From the NCBI RefSeq assembly GCF_001999725.1, contig NZ_MDDP01000013.1, positions 55,117 through 119,116 on the forward strand: DNA of 64,000 bases. Reading direction: 5' to 3'. Origin of the DNA: Cellulophaga omnivescoria. GTDB lineage: Bacteria > Bacteroidota > Bacteroidia > Flavobacteriales > Flavobacteriaceae. Below are positions 36,787 through 46,152 of this stretch, in pieces; position 1 is the first letter of the stretch, and every line of letters starts with the position of its first letter. The notes under the pieces are model-generated. The model was not told the DNA's origin and did not search any database. It saw only the letters and a program-made list of their open reading frames with translations. The translations under genes were made by a program, and so were the position numbers.

Positions 36787-38439
36787 TTGTTAGTATCACT
36801 TTCTATAAAAAATTACGCCTTAATAGACCATTTAAATGTGTCTTTTACAAACGGTTTTACCGTAATAACTGGTGAAACTGGAGCAGGAAAATCTATATTG
36901 TTAGGTGGCTTAGCTTTGGTATTGGGTAAACGTGCAGATTTATCATCATTAAGAGATAAGAAAAAAAAATGTGTTATAGAGGCAGAGTTTTCTATAGGCA
37001 AATATAATCTTGAGCCTTTTTTTAAGGAGAATGATGTAGATTATGAGGAGCGTACCATTATTAGAAGAGAAATATTGCCTAGCGGTAAGTCTAGAGCTTT
37101 TATTAATGATTCACCTGTAAAATTAACTATACTCTCTACATTAGGAGATAGTTTAATAGATGTGCACTCACAAAATCAAACACTGCAACTAGGAGATAAT
37201 GCCTATCAATTTAAAGTTATAGATGGTTTAGCTTCTAACGTCCCATTATTAAAAAAATATGAGGAAAGTTTGCGTCAGTTTAAAAAGGAAACTAAAGTTT
37301 TAGAACAATTGCAGCTTGCTAAACAAGAAGGGATAAAAGAACATGATTACAACACTTTTTTACTAAGTGAATTACAAGCCGCTCCTTTAAAAGAAGGAAT
37401 TTTAGAAGAATTAGAAGAGCAGTATGAGCAGCTAAATAATGTAGAAAACATTATGGAGCACTTGTCTAAAGGTCATCAGTTAATAGCAGATGAACAAGTT
37501 GGTGTTTTAACTTTGTTAGCAGAGTTAAAGCAAGCTTCAAATAAGTTAGCAAGCTTTGGTTCTCAGTTTACTAATTTAAATGAGCGTGTACAATCTGTTT
37601 TTATAGAGGTTAATGACATTTTTGAAGAGTTTGAAAGTTTAGAGAATACTGTAGAAGCTAATCCAAACCTGTTAGAAGAAGTAAATGCAAAACTCCAATT
37701 ATTGTATGATTTGCAAAAAAAACATGGTGTATTAGAGGTTAGTGAGCTTTTAAAAATAAAAGAAGAATTAGCATTAAAAGTTGATGCAACAGAAAATATA
37801 GATGCTACAATAAAAGAAAAAGAGGAAGAGATTGCTGCACAAGAAAAAGCACTAAATACAATATGTGCTAAAATTACAAAGCAACGTAAAGCAATAATTC
37901 CAGAGCTTAAGCAACAGTTAGAGTCTATTTTGGCGTCATTAGGTATGCCAAGTGCCGAGTTTAAAATTGAAATAAATAAAACAGAAAGTTTTACATATAA
38001 TGGTAAAGATGAGTTGGTTTTTCAATTCTCTGCTAATAAAGGATCTGGTTTTGGAGAGTTAAAAAAGGTAGCGTCTGGGGGAGAGCTTTCTCGTATAATG
38101 TTAGCCATTAAAGCAGTGTTAGCTAAATATGAAGATTTGCCAACATTAATGTTTGATGAAATTGACACAGGTGTATCTGGTGAAATATCTAACAGAATGG
38201 GAGTTATTATGCAGGAAATGAGTAGTAGTATGCAAATATTTTCTATTACACATTTACCACAAGTAGCATCTAAGGGTAACCATCATTATAAAGTTTACAA
38301 AGAAGATAAAAATAACGTAACGCACACGCAAATGAAGCAACTAACTACAGAAGAAAGAGTAGTAGAGTTGGCAGAAATGTTGGGAGGAAAAGATTTGTCG
38401 GATTCTGCTATTGCACATGCAAGGCAGTTATTAAATTAG
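36787..38439 (+). CDS. recN: DNA repair protein RecN
   Basis: SMC-like ATPase acting in double-strand-break repair. Walker A in TGETGAGKSILLGGLALVLG (residues about 30-50), a long coiled-coil middle (about 180-360), ABC signature ASGGELSRIML and Walker B LPTLMFDEIDTGVSGE near 455. The start is TTG 36787, giving LVSLSIKNYALIDHLNV, the family's N-terminus; no ATG fits. 550 aa is normal. Unlike upstream genes it has its own promoter and a palindromic leader, so it is probably regulated separately from coaBC. Nothing seen missing. Confidence 0.95.
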   Translation: MLVSLSIKNYALIDHLNVSFTNGFTVITGETGAGKSILLGGLALVLGKRADLSSLRDKKKKCVIEAEFSIGKYNLEPFFKENDVDYEERTIIRREILPSGKSRAFINDSPVKLTILSTLGDSLIDVHSQNQTLQLGDNAYQFKVIDGLASNVPLLKKYEESLRQFKKETKVLEQLQLAKQEGIKEHDYNTFLLSELQAAPLKEGILEELEEQYEQLNNVENIMEHLSKGHQLIADEQVGVLTLLAELKQASNKLASFGSQFTNLNERVQSVFIEVNDIFEEFESLENTVEANPNLLEEVNAKLQLLYDLQKKHGVLEVSELLKIKEELALKVDATENIDATIKEKEEEIAAQEKALNTICAKITKQRKAIIPELKQQLESILASLGMPSAEFKIEINKTESFTYNGKDELVFQFSANKGSGFGELKKVASGGELSRIMLAIKAVLAKYEDLPTLMFDEIDTGVSGEISNRMGVIMQEMSSSMQIFSITHLPQVASKGNHHYKVYKEDKNNVTHTQMKQLTTEERVVELAEMLGGKDLSDSAIAHARQLLN

Positions 38440-38504
38440 AAGCATTGCATTCTACTTTTTTTGAATATCTTTACGCGCACATAAATTACCAAAATAAATA
38501 GCAA

Positions 38505-39320
38505 ATGGCATACAATTTATTAAAAGGAAAAAGAGGTATTATATTTGGAGCATTAGATGAAAACTCTATAGCTTGGAAAACTGCAGAAAGAGTACACGAA
38601 GAAGGTGGTACTTTTGTGTTAACTAACGCACCAATAGCAATGCGTATGGGGCAAATTAAAGAGTTAGCAGAAAAAACAGGATCAGAAATTATACCTGCAG
38701 ATGCAACTAGCGAAGAAGACTTAAATAATTTGGTGGCTAAGGCTACAGAAATTTTAGGTGGTAAGTTAGACTTTGTTTTACATTCTATTGGGATGTCTGT
38801 AAACGTAAGAAAAGGGCGTGCATATACAGATGAGAAGTATGATTTTACAGCAAAAGGATGGGATGTTTCTGCATTATCTTTTCATAAAGTAATGCAAAGT
38901 TTGTATAAAGCAGATGCAATGAACCAGTGGGGAAGTATTGTAGCTTTAACTTATATGGCAGCACAACGTACTTTTCCAGATTATAATGATATGGCAGATA
39001 ATAAAGCCTATTTAGAGTCTGTTGCACGTAGTTTTGGTTATTTCTTTGGAAAAGAAAAACAGGTGCGTGTTAATACAATTTCGCAGTCGCCAACTCCAAC
39101 AACAGCTGGTCAAGGTGTTAAAGGTTTTGGTGGTTTTATTGCTTACGCAGACAAAATGTCTCCGTTAGGTAATGCAACTGCTCAAGATTGTGCAGATTAT
39201 ACAGTTTCGTTATTCTCAGATTTAACAAAGAAAGTAACAATGCAAAACTTGTTTCATGATGGAGGTTTCTCTAATACAGGAGTTAGCCAAGAGGTAATAG
39301 AGCACTTTACAGAAGAATAA
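38505..39320 (+). CDS. fabI: Enoyl-[acyl-carrier-protein] reductase FabI
   Basis: NADH-dependent last reductive step of fatty-acid elongation, a short-chain dehydrogenase. The catalytic Tyr-x6-Lys is in PDYNDMADNKAYLE, and the cofactor-binding N-terminus is KRGIIFGALDENSIAWK. LHSIGMSV marks the substrate side and the segment PTPTTAGQGVKGFGG the mobile loop. 271 aa is typical. It is a single transcript in a 65-bp gap from recN and ends in a terminator. Confidence 0.97.
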   Translation: MAYNLLKGKRGIIFGALDENSIAWKTAERVHEEGGTFVLTNAPIAMRMGQIKELAEKTGSEIIPADATSEEDLNNLVAKATEILGGKLDFVLHSIGMSVNVRKGRAYTDEKYDFTAKGWDVSALSFHKVMQSLYKADAMNQWGSIVALTYMAAQRTFPDYNDMADNKAYLESVARSFGYFFGKEKQVRVNTISQSPTPTTAGQGVKGFGGFIAYADKMSPLGNATAQDCADYTVSLFSDLTKKVTMQNLFHDGGFSNTGVSQEVIEHFTEE

Positions 39321-39337
39321 ATATAATATAATATAGT

Positions 39338-39367
39338 AAAAGCCATCCTTTTTTTGGGGTGGCTTTT
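39338..39367. terminator. Intrinsic terminator after fabI
   Basis: A 12-bp stem AAAAGCCATCCT / GGGGTGGCTTTT (two G-T pairs), 6-nt loop of Ts, 17 bp past the fabI stop. Confidence 0.82.
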
Positions 39368-39386
39368 ATGTTTACAGTGGTACTAC

Positions 39387-40388
39387 ATGAATTTTTTGTT
39401 TTCTTTTATAGTTCCGGTTTATAACAGACCAAATGAAATTAGAGAGTTGTTGCAAAGTTTAGAGCAACAAACCTATACTAAACCGTATGAGATAGTTATC
39501 GTAGAAGATGGTTCTACTATAAGCTCAGAAGAAGAAGTCTCTCACTTTTCTAGTTTACCAATATCTTACTATAAAAAAGAAAATTCAGGGCCTGGAGATT
39601 CTAGAAATTACGGAATGCGCAAAGCAAAAGGTAATTACTTTATTGTATTAGATTCAGATTGTATTTTACCTCCACATTATTTAGAAACTGCGGAAGCATC
39701 ATTACAAAAAAACTATGTAGACTGTTATGGTGGTCCAGATGCTGCACACGAGTCTTTTTCTACGGTCCAAAAAGCTATTAATTACGCCATGACATCTTTT
39801 TTTACAACAGGTGGTATACGCGGAGGTAAAAAGGCGGTAGATAAGTTTCAGCCACGTAGTTTTAATATGGGAATTTCTAAGGTAGCTTTTGAAAAAACTG
39901 GCGGTTATGGCAATATTCACCCAGGTGAAGATCCAGATTTAACCATTAGAATTTGGAATAACGGGTTTACAACCAAATTAATTCCAGAAGCTTATGTGTA
40001 TCATAAACGTAGAATAGATTGGAATAAGTTTTACATTCAGGTAAATAAGTTTGGTATGGTTCGTCCTATCTTAAACAAATGGCATCCACAAACAGCAAAA
40101 ATTACCTATTGGTTTCCAGCTTTATTTTGTTTTGGATTTTTAGTGTCATTATTAGCCTCATTTTTTGGTTTACCTTGGTTTTTATATGGTTATGGTTTAT
40201 ACTTTAGCTTGTTGTTTGTAGATTCGTTATTAAAAAATAAAAGTATAGCAATAGCATTACTATCTTTGGTTGCTGTTGTAATACAATTTGTTGGGTATGG
40301 TTACGGCTTTTTAAAGTCTACTTTAACTTTAAACTCAAGTAAAAAAAGTGCGCAAGAGTTATTTCCAAAATTATTTTTTAAATTATAA
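39387..40388 (+). CDS. Family 2 glycosyltransferase, membrane-anchored
   Basis: Inverting glycosyltransferase with a GT-A fold. I use ATG 39387 (MNFLFSFIVPVYNRP); the longer reading starts inside the fabI terminator. Features: SFIVPVYNRPNEI, the nucleotide-sugar block VIVEDGSTISSEEEV, DSDC as the metal-binding DxD, and PGEDPDLTIRIW, matching the catalytic ED. Three to four transmembrane helices follow (about residues 235-310). Acceptor and sugar unknown, probably cell-surface glycan. Two bases separate it from the YbbR-like gene and likely one transcript covers both plus coaE. Confidence 0.87.
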   Translation: MNFLFSFIVPVYNRPNEIRELLQSLEQQTYTKPYEIVIVEDGSTISSEEEVSHFSSLPISYYKKENSGPGDSRNYGMRKAKGNYFIVLDSDCILPPHYLETAEASLQKNYVDCYGGPDAAHESFSTVQKAINYAMTSFFTTGGIRGGKKAVDKFQPRSFNMGISKVAFEKTGGYGNIHPGEDPDLTIRIWNNGFTTKLIPEAYVYHKRRIDWNKFYIQVNKFGMVRPILNKWHPQTAKITYWFPALFCFGFLVSLLASFFGLPWFLYGYGLYFSLLFVDSLLKNKSIAIALLSLVAVVIQFVGYGYGFLKSTLTLNSSKKSAQELFPKLFFKL

Positions 40389-40390
40389 AG

Positions 40391-41350
40391 GTGTTAAGTA
40401 AAATAAAAAGCGGTTTAAATAAACGAAAAGTGAAAATATTTTCACTCTTTTTGCTATGTGCCACAATGGCTTGGTTTATTAGTAATTTATCCGATTCTTA
40501 CACAGCAAATACATACTTCAATTTAGAATATGTAAACGTACCCGATAGCTTATTTTTTGCTCAAAAACATCAAACCCAAGTGCAAGTTAAAGTGCATGCT
40601 GGTGGTTTTCAGTTGTTGCGTTTAAATATTTTTAGAAAAAATATAAAAATAGACTTATCTAATGTAGAAGAAAAAGAAGACAAGTATTTTTTAAGGCAAT
40701 CTGTTTTTAGAAAACAAATAGAGCAGCAATTGTCTAGCTCATTGTCTTTAACAGAAGTTGGTTTTAGTGATACCTTATATATTGACCTCTATAAATTACA
40801 TACAAAGAAAGTGCCTGTTTTAGCAAATATAAAAGTAGATATGGCACAGAATTATGTGTTAGAAAAAGGTATAAAAATAACTCCAGACTCTATAAAGGTA
40901 TCTGGACCTAAATCTGAGATAGACACTATTGTAAGCGTAACAGCAGAGGATTATAATTTTAGAGATGTATCATCAAATATTAGTAAAACATTACCGTTAA
41001 TACTGCCTCAGAATTTAGCTAATTCTAAGTTTTCGAATAATGAAGTTGTTGTTTCTGGAGAGGTATTTCGTTTTTCAGAAAAGTTAATTACAGTGCCCGT
41101 TACAGTATTAAATTTACCAAATGATATAAGTATCAGAACTTTTCCTAGCGAGGTATCTATCTTATGTAAAGCAAATATAGAAGTATTAAAAAAAATTACG
41201 GCAACAGATTTTAGTTTAACGGCAGATTTTAATGAGTATGTAGATGAAAATTCGCCAATATTAAAATTAAGTCTTACTAAAAAACCGGAAGGTGTTTATA
41301 GCGCAAAGTTAAAAGAAGAATCTGTAGAATTTATTTTAAACAGAAAATGA
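40391..41350 (+). CDS. YbbR-like domain protein
   Basis: A 319-aa protein with one N-terminal transmembrane helix (KIFSLFLLCATMAWFI, about residues 15-33) and repeated beta-rich YbbR-type domains, for example VPVLANIKVDMAQNYVLEKGIKITPDSIKVSGPKSEID, which is the canonical YbbR repeat. Starts at GTG 40391, 2 bp after the glycosyltransferase stop. YbbR-domain proteins are linked with cyclic-di-AMP cyclase (CdaR) in Firmicutes; no cdaA neighbour is visible here, so the function is open. Its end overlaps coaE by 4 bp. Confidence 0.82.
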   Translation: MLSKIKSGLNKRKVKIFSLFLLCATMAWFISNLSDSYTANTYFNLEYVNVPDSLFFAQKHQTQVQVKVHAGGFQLLRLNIFRKNIKIDLSNVEEKEDKYFLRQSVFRKQIEQQLSSSLSLTEVGFSDTLYIDLYKLHTKKVPVLANIKVDMAQNYVLEKGIKITPDSIKVSGPKSEIDTIVSVTAEDYNFRDVSSNISKTLPLILPQNLANSKFSNNEVVVSGEVFRFSEKLITVPVTVLNLPNDISIRTFPSEVSILCKANIEVLKKITATDFSLTADFNEYVDENSPILKLSLTKKPEGVYSAKLKEESVEFILNRK

Positions 41351-41931
41351 AAATAGTAGGTTTAACAGGTGGTATAGGTAGTGGAAAAAGCACTGCGGCT
41401 AAAATGTTTGCAAACTTAGGTGTGCCTGTATATAATTCCGATACAGAGGCAAAAAAAATAATGCATACCTCTGCTAATGTAAAAGAACAAATTATAAAGT
41501 TACTTGGTGAAGAAGCTTATCAAAATGGTGTTTTAAATAGAGAGTATATAGCTCAAGAAGTTTTTTCTAATGCTAATTTATTAGAGCAATTAAATGCTAT
41601 TGTACACCCAGCTGTAAGAGCACATTTTTTAGAATGGGCTAAAAAACAAAACGCACCTTATGTTATACAAGAAAGTGCAATTATATTTGAGAATAACAAC
41701 CAAAATTTTTATGACTACATAATTTTGGTAACAGCACCCTTAGAAGTCAGAATAGACAGAATAATAAAAAGGGATAATACTACACGAGAAAAGATTCTTT
41801 CTAGAATGGACAATCAATGGACAGATGAAAAGAAAGAAAAAATGTCTGATTTTAAGTTAATAAATGAAGATATTGTAAAGTTAAAGTTAAAAATTAAAGA
41901 AATTCATTGTATATTAAGGGAGTTGTCTTAA
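41347..41931 (+). CDS. coaE: Dephospho-CoA kinase
   Basis: Last step of coenzyme A synthesis: phosphorylates the 3'-hydroxyl of dephospho-CoA. The P-loop GGIGSGKSTAAKM lies at residues 8-20; NSDTEAKKIMH and NAIVHPAVRAHFLEWAK are the other expected blocks. 194 aa is normal. It overlaps the YbbR-like gene by 4 bp (ATGA). The other CoA genes in the window (coaBC) are 6 kb upstream in a different transcript. Confidence 0.96.
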   Translation: MKIVGLTGGIGSGKSTAAKMFANLGVPVYNSDTEAKKIMHTSANVKEQIIKLLGEEAYQNGVLNREYIAQEVFSNANLLEQLNAIVHPAVRAHFLEWAKKQNAPYVIQESAIIFENNNQNFYDYIILVTAPLEVRIDRIIKRDNTTREKILSRMDNQWTDEKKEKMSDFKLINEDIVKLKLKIKEIHCILRELS

Positions 41932-42000
41932 TAATCGTTAAAGTTTAACTATTAGTGTTAAGGTTAGGTTAAACCGGACAGACTATATATGTTAAAATCT

Positions 42001-42008
42001 TAATTTTG
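42001..42008 (+). promoter_or_regulatory. -7 element of the histidine kinase gene
   Basis: TAATTTTG, matching TAnnTTTG, ending 5 bp before the ATG at 42014, so the mRNA would be leaderless or nearly so. Confidence 0.6.
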
Positions 42009-42013
42009 CCCAA

Positions 42014-43597
42014 ATGAACAAGAAGTTATTGGTTATACTTATTGTATTGATGACCTTGTCTTTGCTAGGAATTATTTTTGTTCAAGCATATTGGATTAAA
42101 AAATCTATAGAAGACAAAGAGGAGCAATTTTATCAGACCGTTTCACAGGTTTTAGATAATGTAGCAAGTAAGATAGAGACTAGAGAGGTTAATGAATACG
42201 GAAATAAGTTAATAGCACTAAAAGATAGTGTTGGTAAACCATCTGAGTTTCAAATTAGAGACATCTTTTTTAAAGAAGTGGATGAAGACTCTAGAGAAGT
42301 AACCATTTATAATCATGGAATATTAAAAGAGAATTATAATATTCCACCTTCGTTCTTTGACAATGATCTTTTTAATGATAGTACAACAACTATTACCAGT
42401 TATACCAGTAAAACTGTAGAAACCGTTTTTAAGGAAAATTTTGGTATGGATGGTAAAGGATACAGTTTTACTCCAATTAAAACCATAACAAAATTTGGAG
42501 ATATATCTAGGTTTGAGCGACTGCAATTTGAAGAAATGTTTAGAGATGCAGCCAATAAAAAACCTATGTATAAAAGAGTTTCTAAAGAAGAAATTAGGTA
42601 TTCTTTGGAAGAAGAATTTAAAAACAGAAAAATAGATATAGATTTTGAATTTGGTATTTATAGTAAAGGATTGCCAACCTCTGTAAAATCTAGAAAGTTT
42701 AAGTTTGATCCTGAAACTGTTAATAGAACACCAATTTTTAGGGATAGCGAAGGAAAAACAGATTTTTCTTTATTGGTATCGTTTCCAGAGAAAAAAGAAT
42801 ATTTAATTGGTTCTATTTTAGGAATGGCAGTAATAACATTCTTGTTTACAACTATTATATTAATTACTTATGTTGGTGCTATTTACCAGTTAATTAGACA
42901 GAAAAAAATATCTGAAATTAAAACTGATTTTATTAACAATATGACGCATGAGTTTAAAACTCCTATTGCAACTATAAACTTAGCAGTAGAGGCTATTAAA
43001 AACCCGGGCACTATTGGAGATAAAGAAAAAGTTGGGCGGTACCTGCAAATGATTAGGGATGAAAATAAACGAATGCATGCACAGGTTGAAAACGTTTTAC
43101 GTATATCTAAATTAGAAAAAAACCAATTAGATATAAGTAAGGAAAGGGTAGATGTACACGACATAATTGAAGACGCTATTACACATGTAGAATTAATTGT
43201 AGATGATAGAGGTGGTTATATTAATACACACCTAAATGCAAAACGTACAGATGTTTTAGCTAATGAAATGCATTTTACTAATGTACTAGTAAATGTTATG
43301 GACAATGCTATTAAATATTCTCCAGAGGCACCAAAAATAGATGTGTATACAGAGAGTACAAAAAATAGTATTTTAATAAAAATAAAAGATCAAGGTTCAG
43401 GAATGAGCAAAGCTGTTCTTAAAAAAGTTTTTGAAAAATTTTATAGAGAACATACAGGAGATATACATAATGTAAAAGGGCACGGCTTAGGGCTTGCCTA
43501 TGTAAAAAAAATAATAGATGATCACCAAGGTGAAGTATATGCAGAAAGCGAAAAAGGAAAAGGAAGCACTTTCTACATTAAATTACCTATAATTTAA
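42014..43597 (+). CDS. Two-component sensor histidine kinase
   Basis: Inner-membrane sensor kinase of 527 aa. Two transmembrane helices (about residues 5-28 and 262-286) enclose a periplasmic sensor domain of about 230 residues with no recognised fold. The cytoplasmic part has the phospho-acceptor His312 in NNMTHEFKTPIATINL (H-box), then the ATPase with the N-box NVMDNAIKY, DQGSGMSK and GLGLAYVKKI (G boxes). Its partner regulator starts 5 bp downstream. The order and sizes resemble RprX/RprY of Bacteroides, but I cannot assign the stimulus. Predicted leaderless. Confidence 0.94.
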   Translation: MNKKLLVILIVLMTLSLLGIIFVQAYWIKKSIEDKEEQFYQTVSQVLDNVASKIETREVNEYGNKLIALKDSVGKPSEFQIRDIFFKEVDEDSREVTIYNHGILKENYNIPPSFFDNDLFNDSTTTITSYTSKTVETVFKENFGMDGKGYSFTPIKTITKFGDISRFERLQFEEMFRDAANKKPMYKRVSKEEIRYSLEEEFKNRKIDIDFEFGIYSKGLPTSVKSRKFKFDPETVNRTPIFRDSEGKTDFSLLVSFPEKKEYLIGSILGMAVITFLFTTIILITYVGAIYQLIRQKKISEIKTDFINNMTHEFKTPIATINLAVEAIKNPGTIGDKEKVGRYLQMIRDENKRMHAQVENVLRISKLEKNQLDISKERVDVHDIIEDAITHVELIVDDRGGYINTHLNAKRTDVLANEMHFTNVLVNVMDNAIKYSPEAPKIDVYTESTKNSILIKIKDQGSGMSKAVLKKVFEKFYREHTGDIHNVKGHGLGLAYVKKIIDDHQGEVYAESEKGKGSTFYIKLPII

Positions 43598-43602
43598 TAG
43601 AT

Positions 43603-44319
43603 ATGGAAACAGTAAACAAGAAAATACTTTTGGTAGAGGACGATCCAAATTTTGGAATTGTACTTAAAGATTATTTAGGAATGAATAATTTTGACGTTGT
43701 TTTAGCTAAAAACGGAATGGAAGGTTTTGAAAAATTCAAAAAAGACATTTATGATGTTTGTATTTTGGATGTGATGATGCCTTACAAGGACGGGTACACG
43801 CTAGCAAGGGAAATTAGAGAAAAAAATGAAAACGTACCAATTGTTTTTCTTACTGCAAAAACAATGAAAGAAGATGTGTTAAAAGGCTATAAAGCTGGAG
43901 CAGATGATTATTTAAATAAGCCTTTTGACTCTGAAGTTCTTTTAATGAAGCTTAAAGCTATTTTACAAAGAAAGTCTTCTAATACAATGGCAGACAGTAA
44001 AAAGTTTGAGTTTACTATTGGTGATTTTAAATTAAACTCTAAACTTAGATTTTTAAAGTATAAAGAAGAAGAAGCTGTTAAATTATCTCCTAAAGAAAAC
44101 GACCTTTTACGTTTATTGGCTTTGCATGAAAATGATTTAATGCCAAGAGAATTGGCGTTAACTAAAATTTGGAGAGATGATAACTATTTTACATCTAGAA
44201 GTATGGATGTTTATATAGCTAAACTTAGAAAGTATTTAAAGAAAGATGAGAATGTTGAAATACTTAACATTCACGGTGAAGGTTTCCGTTTGGTAATTAA
44301 AACTGAGGAAGAGTCTTAA
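43603..44319 (+). CDS. Response regulator, OmpR/PhoB class
   Basis: DNA-binding partner of the preceding kinase, 238 aa. Receiver domain (residues 1-125): acidic pocket VEDDP, phospho-acceptor Asp56 in CILDVMMPYKDG, and Thr/Lys in FLTAKTM and DYLNKPFDSE. The C-terminal winged-helix (about 140-235) includes LSPKENDLLRLLALHEND and RSMDVYIAKLRKYLKKDENVEILNIHGEGFRLV. The kinase and this gene form a two-gene operon ending in the terminator at 44345. Target genes unknown. Confidence 0.95.
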   Translation: METVNKKILLVEDDPNFGIVLKDYLGMNNFDVVLAKNGMEGFEKFKKDIYDVCILDVMMPYKDGYTLAREIREKNENVPIVFLTAKTMKEDVLKGYKAGADDYLNKPFDSEVLLMKLKAILQRKSSNTMADSKKFEFTIGDFKLNSKLRFLKYKEEEAVKLSPKENDLLRLLALHENDLMPRELALTKIWRDDNYFTSRSMDVYIAKLRKYLKKDENVEILNIHGEGFRLVIKTEEES

Positions 44320-44344
44320 TATTTAATTCTTTTTACAATATACT

Positions 44345-44373
44345 AAAAACCACCCTTTAAGAGGGTGGTTTTT
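44345..44373. terminator. Intrinsic terminator between the response regulator and miaA
   Basis: Perfect 12-bp stem AAAAACCACCCT / AGGGTGGTTTTT with a 5-nt loop. It serves both convergent units, ending 1 bp before the miaA stop codon. Confidence 0.9.
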
Positions 44374-45285
44374 TTATGCTTGTAGTTTATCTTCAATTAT
44401 TGTAATAATGTCTTTTGGATCATCATTAAAATTTATCCAAAGTGTTTCTTTATTTTTTTTAAACCAAGTAAGTTGTCTTTTGGCAAATCTTCTGGTATTC
44501 TTTTTAATTTCAGATAGTGCAAACTCCAAAGTCCAATTTTCATTAAAAAACATAAATAACTCTCTGTAGCCAACAGTTTGTAGCGCATTTAGGTTTTGGT
44601 GTTTAATTAATGCCTTAGCTTCATCTACTAAGCCGTTTTGCACCATAATATCTACCCTTTTGTTAATTCTTTCGTATATAATTTCTCTATCAGCCTTAAT
44701 GCCAACGGTAATTGTGTTAAACGGTCTTTTCGGTTTTTTTTGATTTAAAAAAGTAGAGTAGGGCTTGCCAGAACCTATGCATACCTCTAAAGCTCTAATT
44801 AACCTATGTGGGTTATCTTGGTCTACTTTGGTATAATATTCTGGGTCTAAAGCTTGTAGTTTGGTTTGTAAAGCAGTAACACCTTTTTCTTCAAATAGCG
44901 AGTTTAAATCTGCCCTAACACTAGCATCTATTTTAGGAAAACTATCTAAGCCTTTGGTTACAGCATCTACATACAAACCACTACCACCAACCAATATTAC
45001 AATATCATTTTCTTTAAAAAGTTGATCTAATTTGATAAGAGCCTCTTTTTCATAGTCGCCAACGGAATATGGTTCTAAAATGCTTTTATGTTGAATAAAG
45101 TGATGTTGTGCAGCGGCAAGTTCATCAGTATCTGGTACAGCAGTGCCAATAGCCATTTCTTTAAAAAACTGACGAGAGTCTGCAGAAATTATGTGTGTTT
45201 TAAAATGCTGTGCAAGCGTAATTGCCAATTTTGTTTTACCAATTGCGGTAGGGCCTACCACAGCTATTAAAGTTTTAGTAATCAC
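44374..45285 (-). CDS. miaA: tRNA dimethylallyltransferase MiaA
   Basis: Adds the isopentenyl (dimethylallyl) group to A37 of tRNAs reading codons starting with U. P-loop VVGPTAIGKTKLA at residues about 9-21, then SADSRQFFKEMAIGTAVP and VGGSGLYVDAVTKGL, both typical. RRFAKRQLTWFKKN in the C-terminal part is the family's tRNA-binding helix. 303 aa is standard. It is the last gene of the minus-strand row running from 51335, with an 18-bp gap to the channel gene. Confidence 0.96.
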   Translation of the reverse strand: MITKTLIAVVGPTAIGKTKLAITLAQHFKTHIISADSRQFFKEMAIGTAVPDTDELAAAQHHFIQHKSILEPYSVGDYEKEALIKLDQLFKENDIVILVGGSGLYVDAVTKGLDSFPKIDASVRADLNSLFEEKGVTALQTKLQALDPEYYTKVDQDNPHRLIRALEVCIGSGKPYSTFLNQKKPKRPFNTITVGIKADREIIYERINKRVDIMVQNGLVDEAKALIKHQNLNALQTVGYRELFMFFNENWTLEFALSEIKKNTRRFAKRQLTWFKKNKETLWINFNDDPKDIITIIEDKLQA

Positions 45286-45303
45286 TTTGCTATTTTTTCT
45301 ATT

Positions 45304-46149
45304 TTAATCATTCTCTTCTTGGCTTAACTTGTAGCCACATTTTCTGCAATAGTCAGCATCAGATCTCTTAATTTCACAGCTGCAATTTGGACAAGATCTT
45401 CCTTCGTCCATTGTTTTGTTTGGGTTTATGTTAGATGCGTACTCGGCAGATACAATACCTGTAGGCACAGCAATAACTCCATAACCAATAATCATTATTA
45501 AAGTGGCTAAAAATTGTCCCATTGGTGTTTCTGGAGAAATATCTCCATAGCCAACGGTAGTTAGCGTTACAATGGTCCAGTATACACTGTGTGGTATACT
45601 ATTAAAACCGTGTTCTGGTCCTTCAATTAAGTACATTAAAGTACCTAGTAGTACAGATATTATTAATACAAAAAATACAAACACAGATATTTTTGTTCTA
45701 CTAGCTCTTAAGGCGTTAATTAGCTTATTAGACTCACCCACAAAACGCACTAGTTTTAATATTCTAAATACACGTAGTAAACGTAAAGCTCTAAAAGCTG
45801 TTAAGTATTGTGAGCCAACAAAAAAGAAAGCTAAGTATTTAGGAATAGTCGATAAAAAATCTATGATACCAAAAAAACTAAAAATATATTTTTTAGGTTT
45901 GTTAATACAAATTACTCGTAATGCATATTCTATAGAAAATAAAATAGTTACTACCCATTCAGATATATTTAAAAACTCATGGTACTTAGTATCAAAACGA
46001 GGTACACTCTCTAGCATTACTATTATAACGCTATAGACAATTAATACAAGCAATAAAATATCAAACAACTTACCTGCAGGTGTATGCGTGCCGTAAATTA
46101 TTTCATGAATTTTAGCTTTCCAATTTTTAGATGGTCTTTCGTTTTTCAA
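45304..46149 (-). CDS. Voltage-gated K+ channel-like protein with C-terminal zinc ribbon
   Basis: An inner-membrane protein of 281 aa with six helices of the Kv-type. The S4 helix LRLLRVFRILKLVRF carries the voltage-sensing arginines, and the pore filter TLTTVGYGDISP is the K+ selectivity signature. A C-terminal four-cysteine zinc ribbon (CPNC..CRKC, about residues 250-275) follows. It overlaps no neighbours; 3 bp lie between it and the exonuclease gene. Similar proteins are annotated as ion transporter. Potassium selectivity is inferred from the filter only. Confidence 0.92.
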   Translation of the reverse strand: MKNERPSKNWKAKIHEIIYGTHTPAGKLFDILLLVLIVYSVIIVMLESVPRFDTKYHEFLNISEWVVTILFSIEYALRVICINKPKKYIFSFFGIIDFLSTIPKYLAFFFVGSQYLTAFRALRLLRVFRILKLVRFVGESNKLINALRASRTKISVFVFFVLIISVLLGTLMYLIEGPEHGFNSIPHSVYWTIVTLTTVGYGDISPETPMGQFLATLIMIIGYGVIAVPTGIVSAEYASNINPNKTMDEGRSCPNCSCEIKRSDADYCRKCGYKLSQEEND

Positions 46150-46152
46150 TGG

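Noticed and set aside
45572..46036. 154-residue ORF opposite the channel gene
   Set aside because: Long only because it is antisense to hydrophobic codons; no start signal or family.
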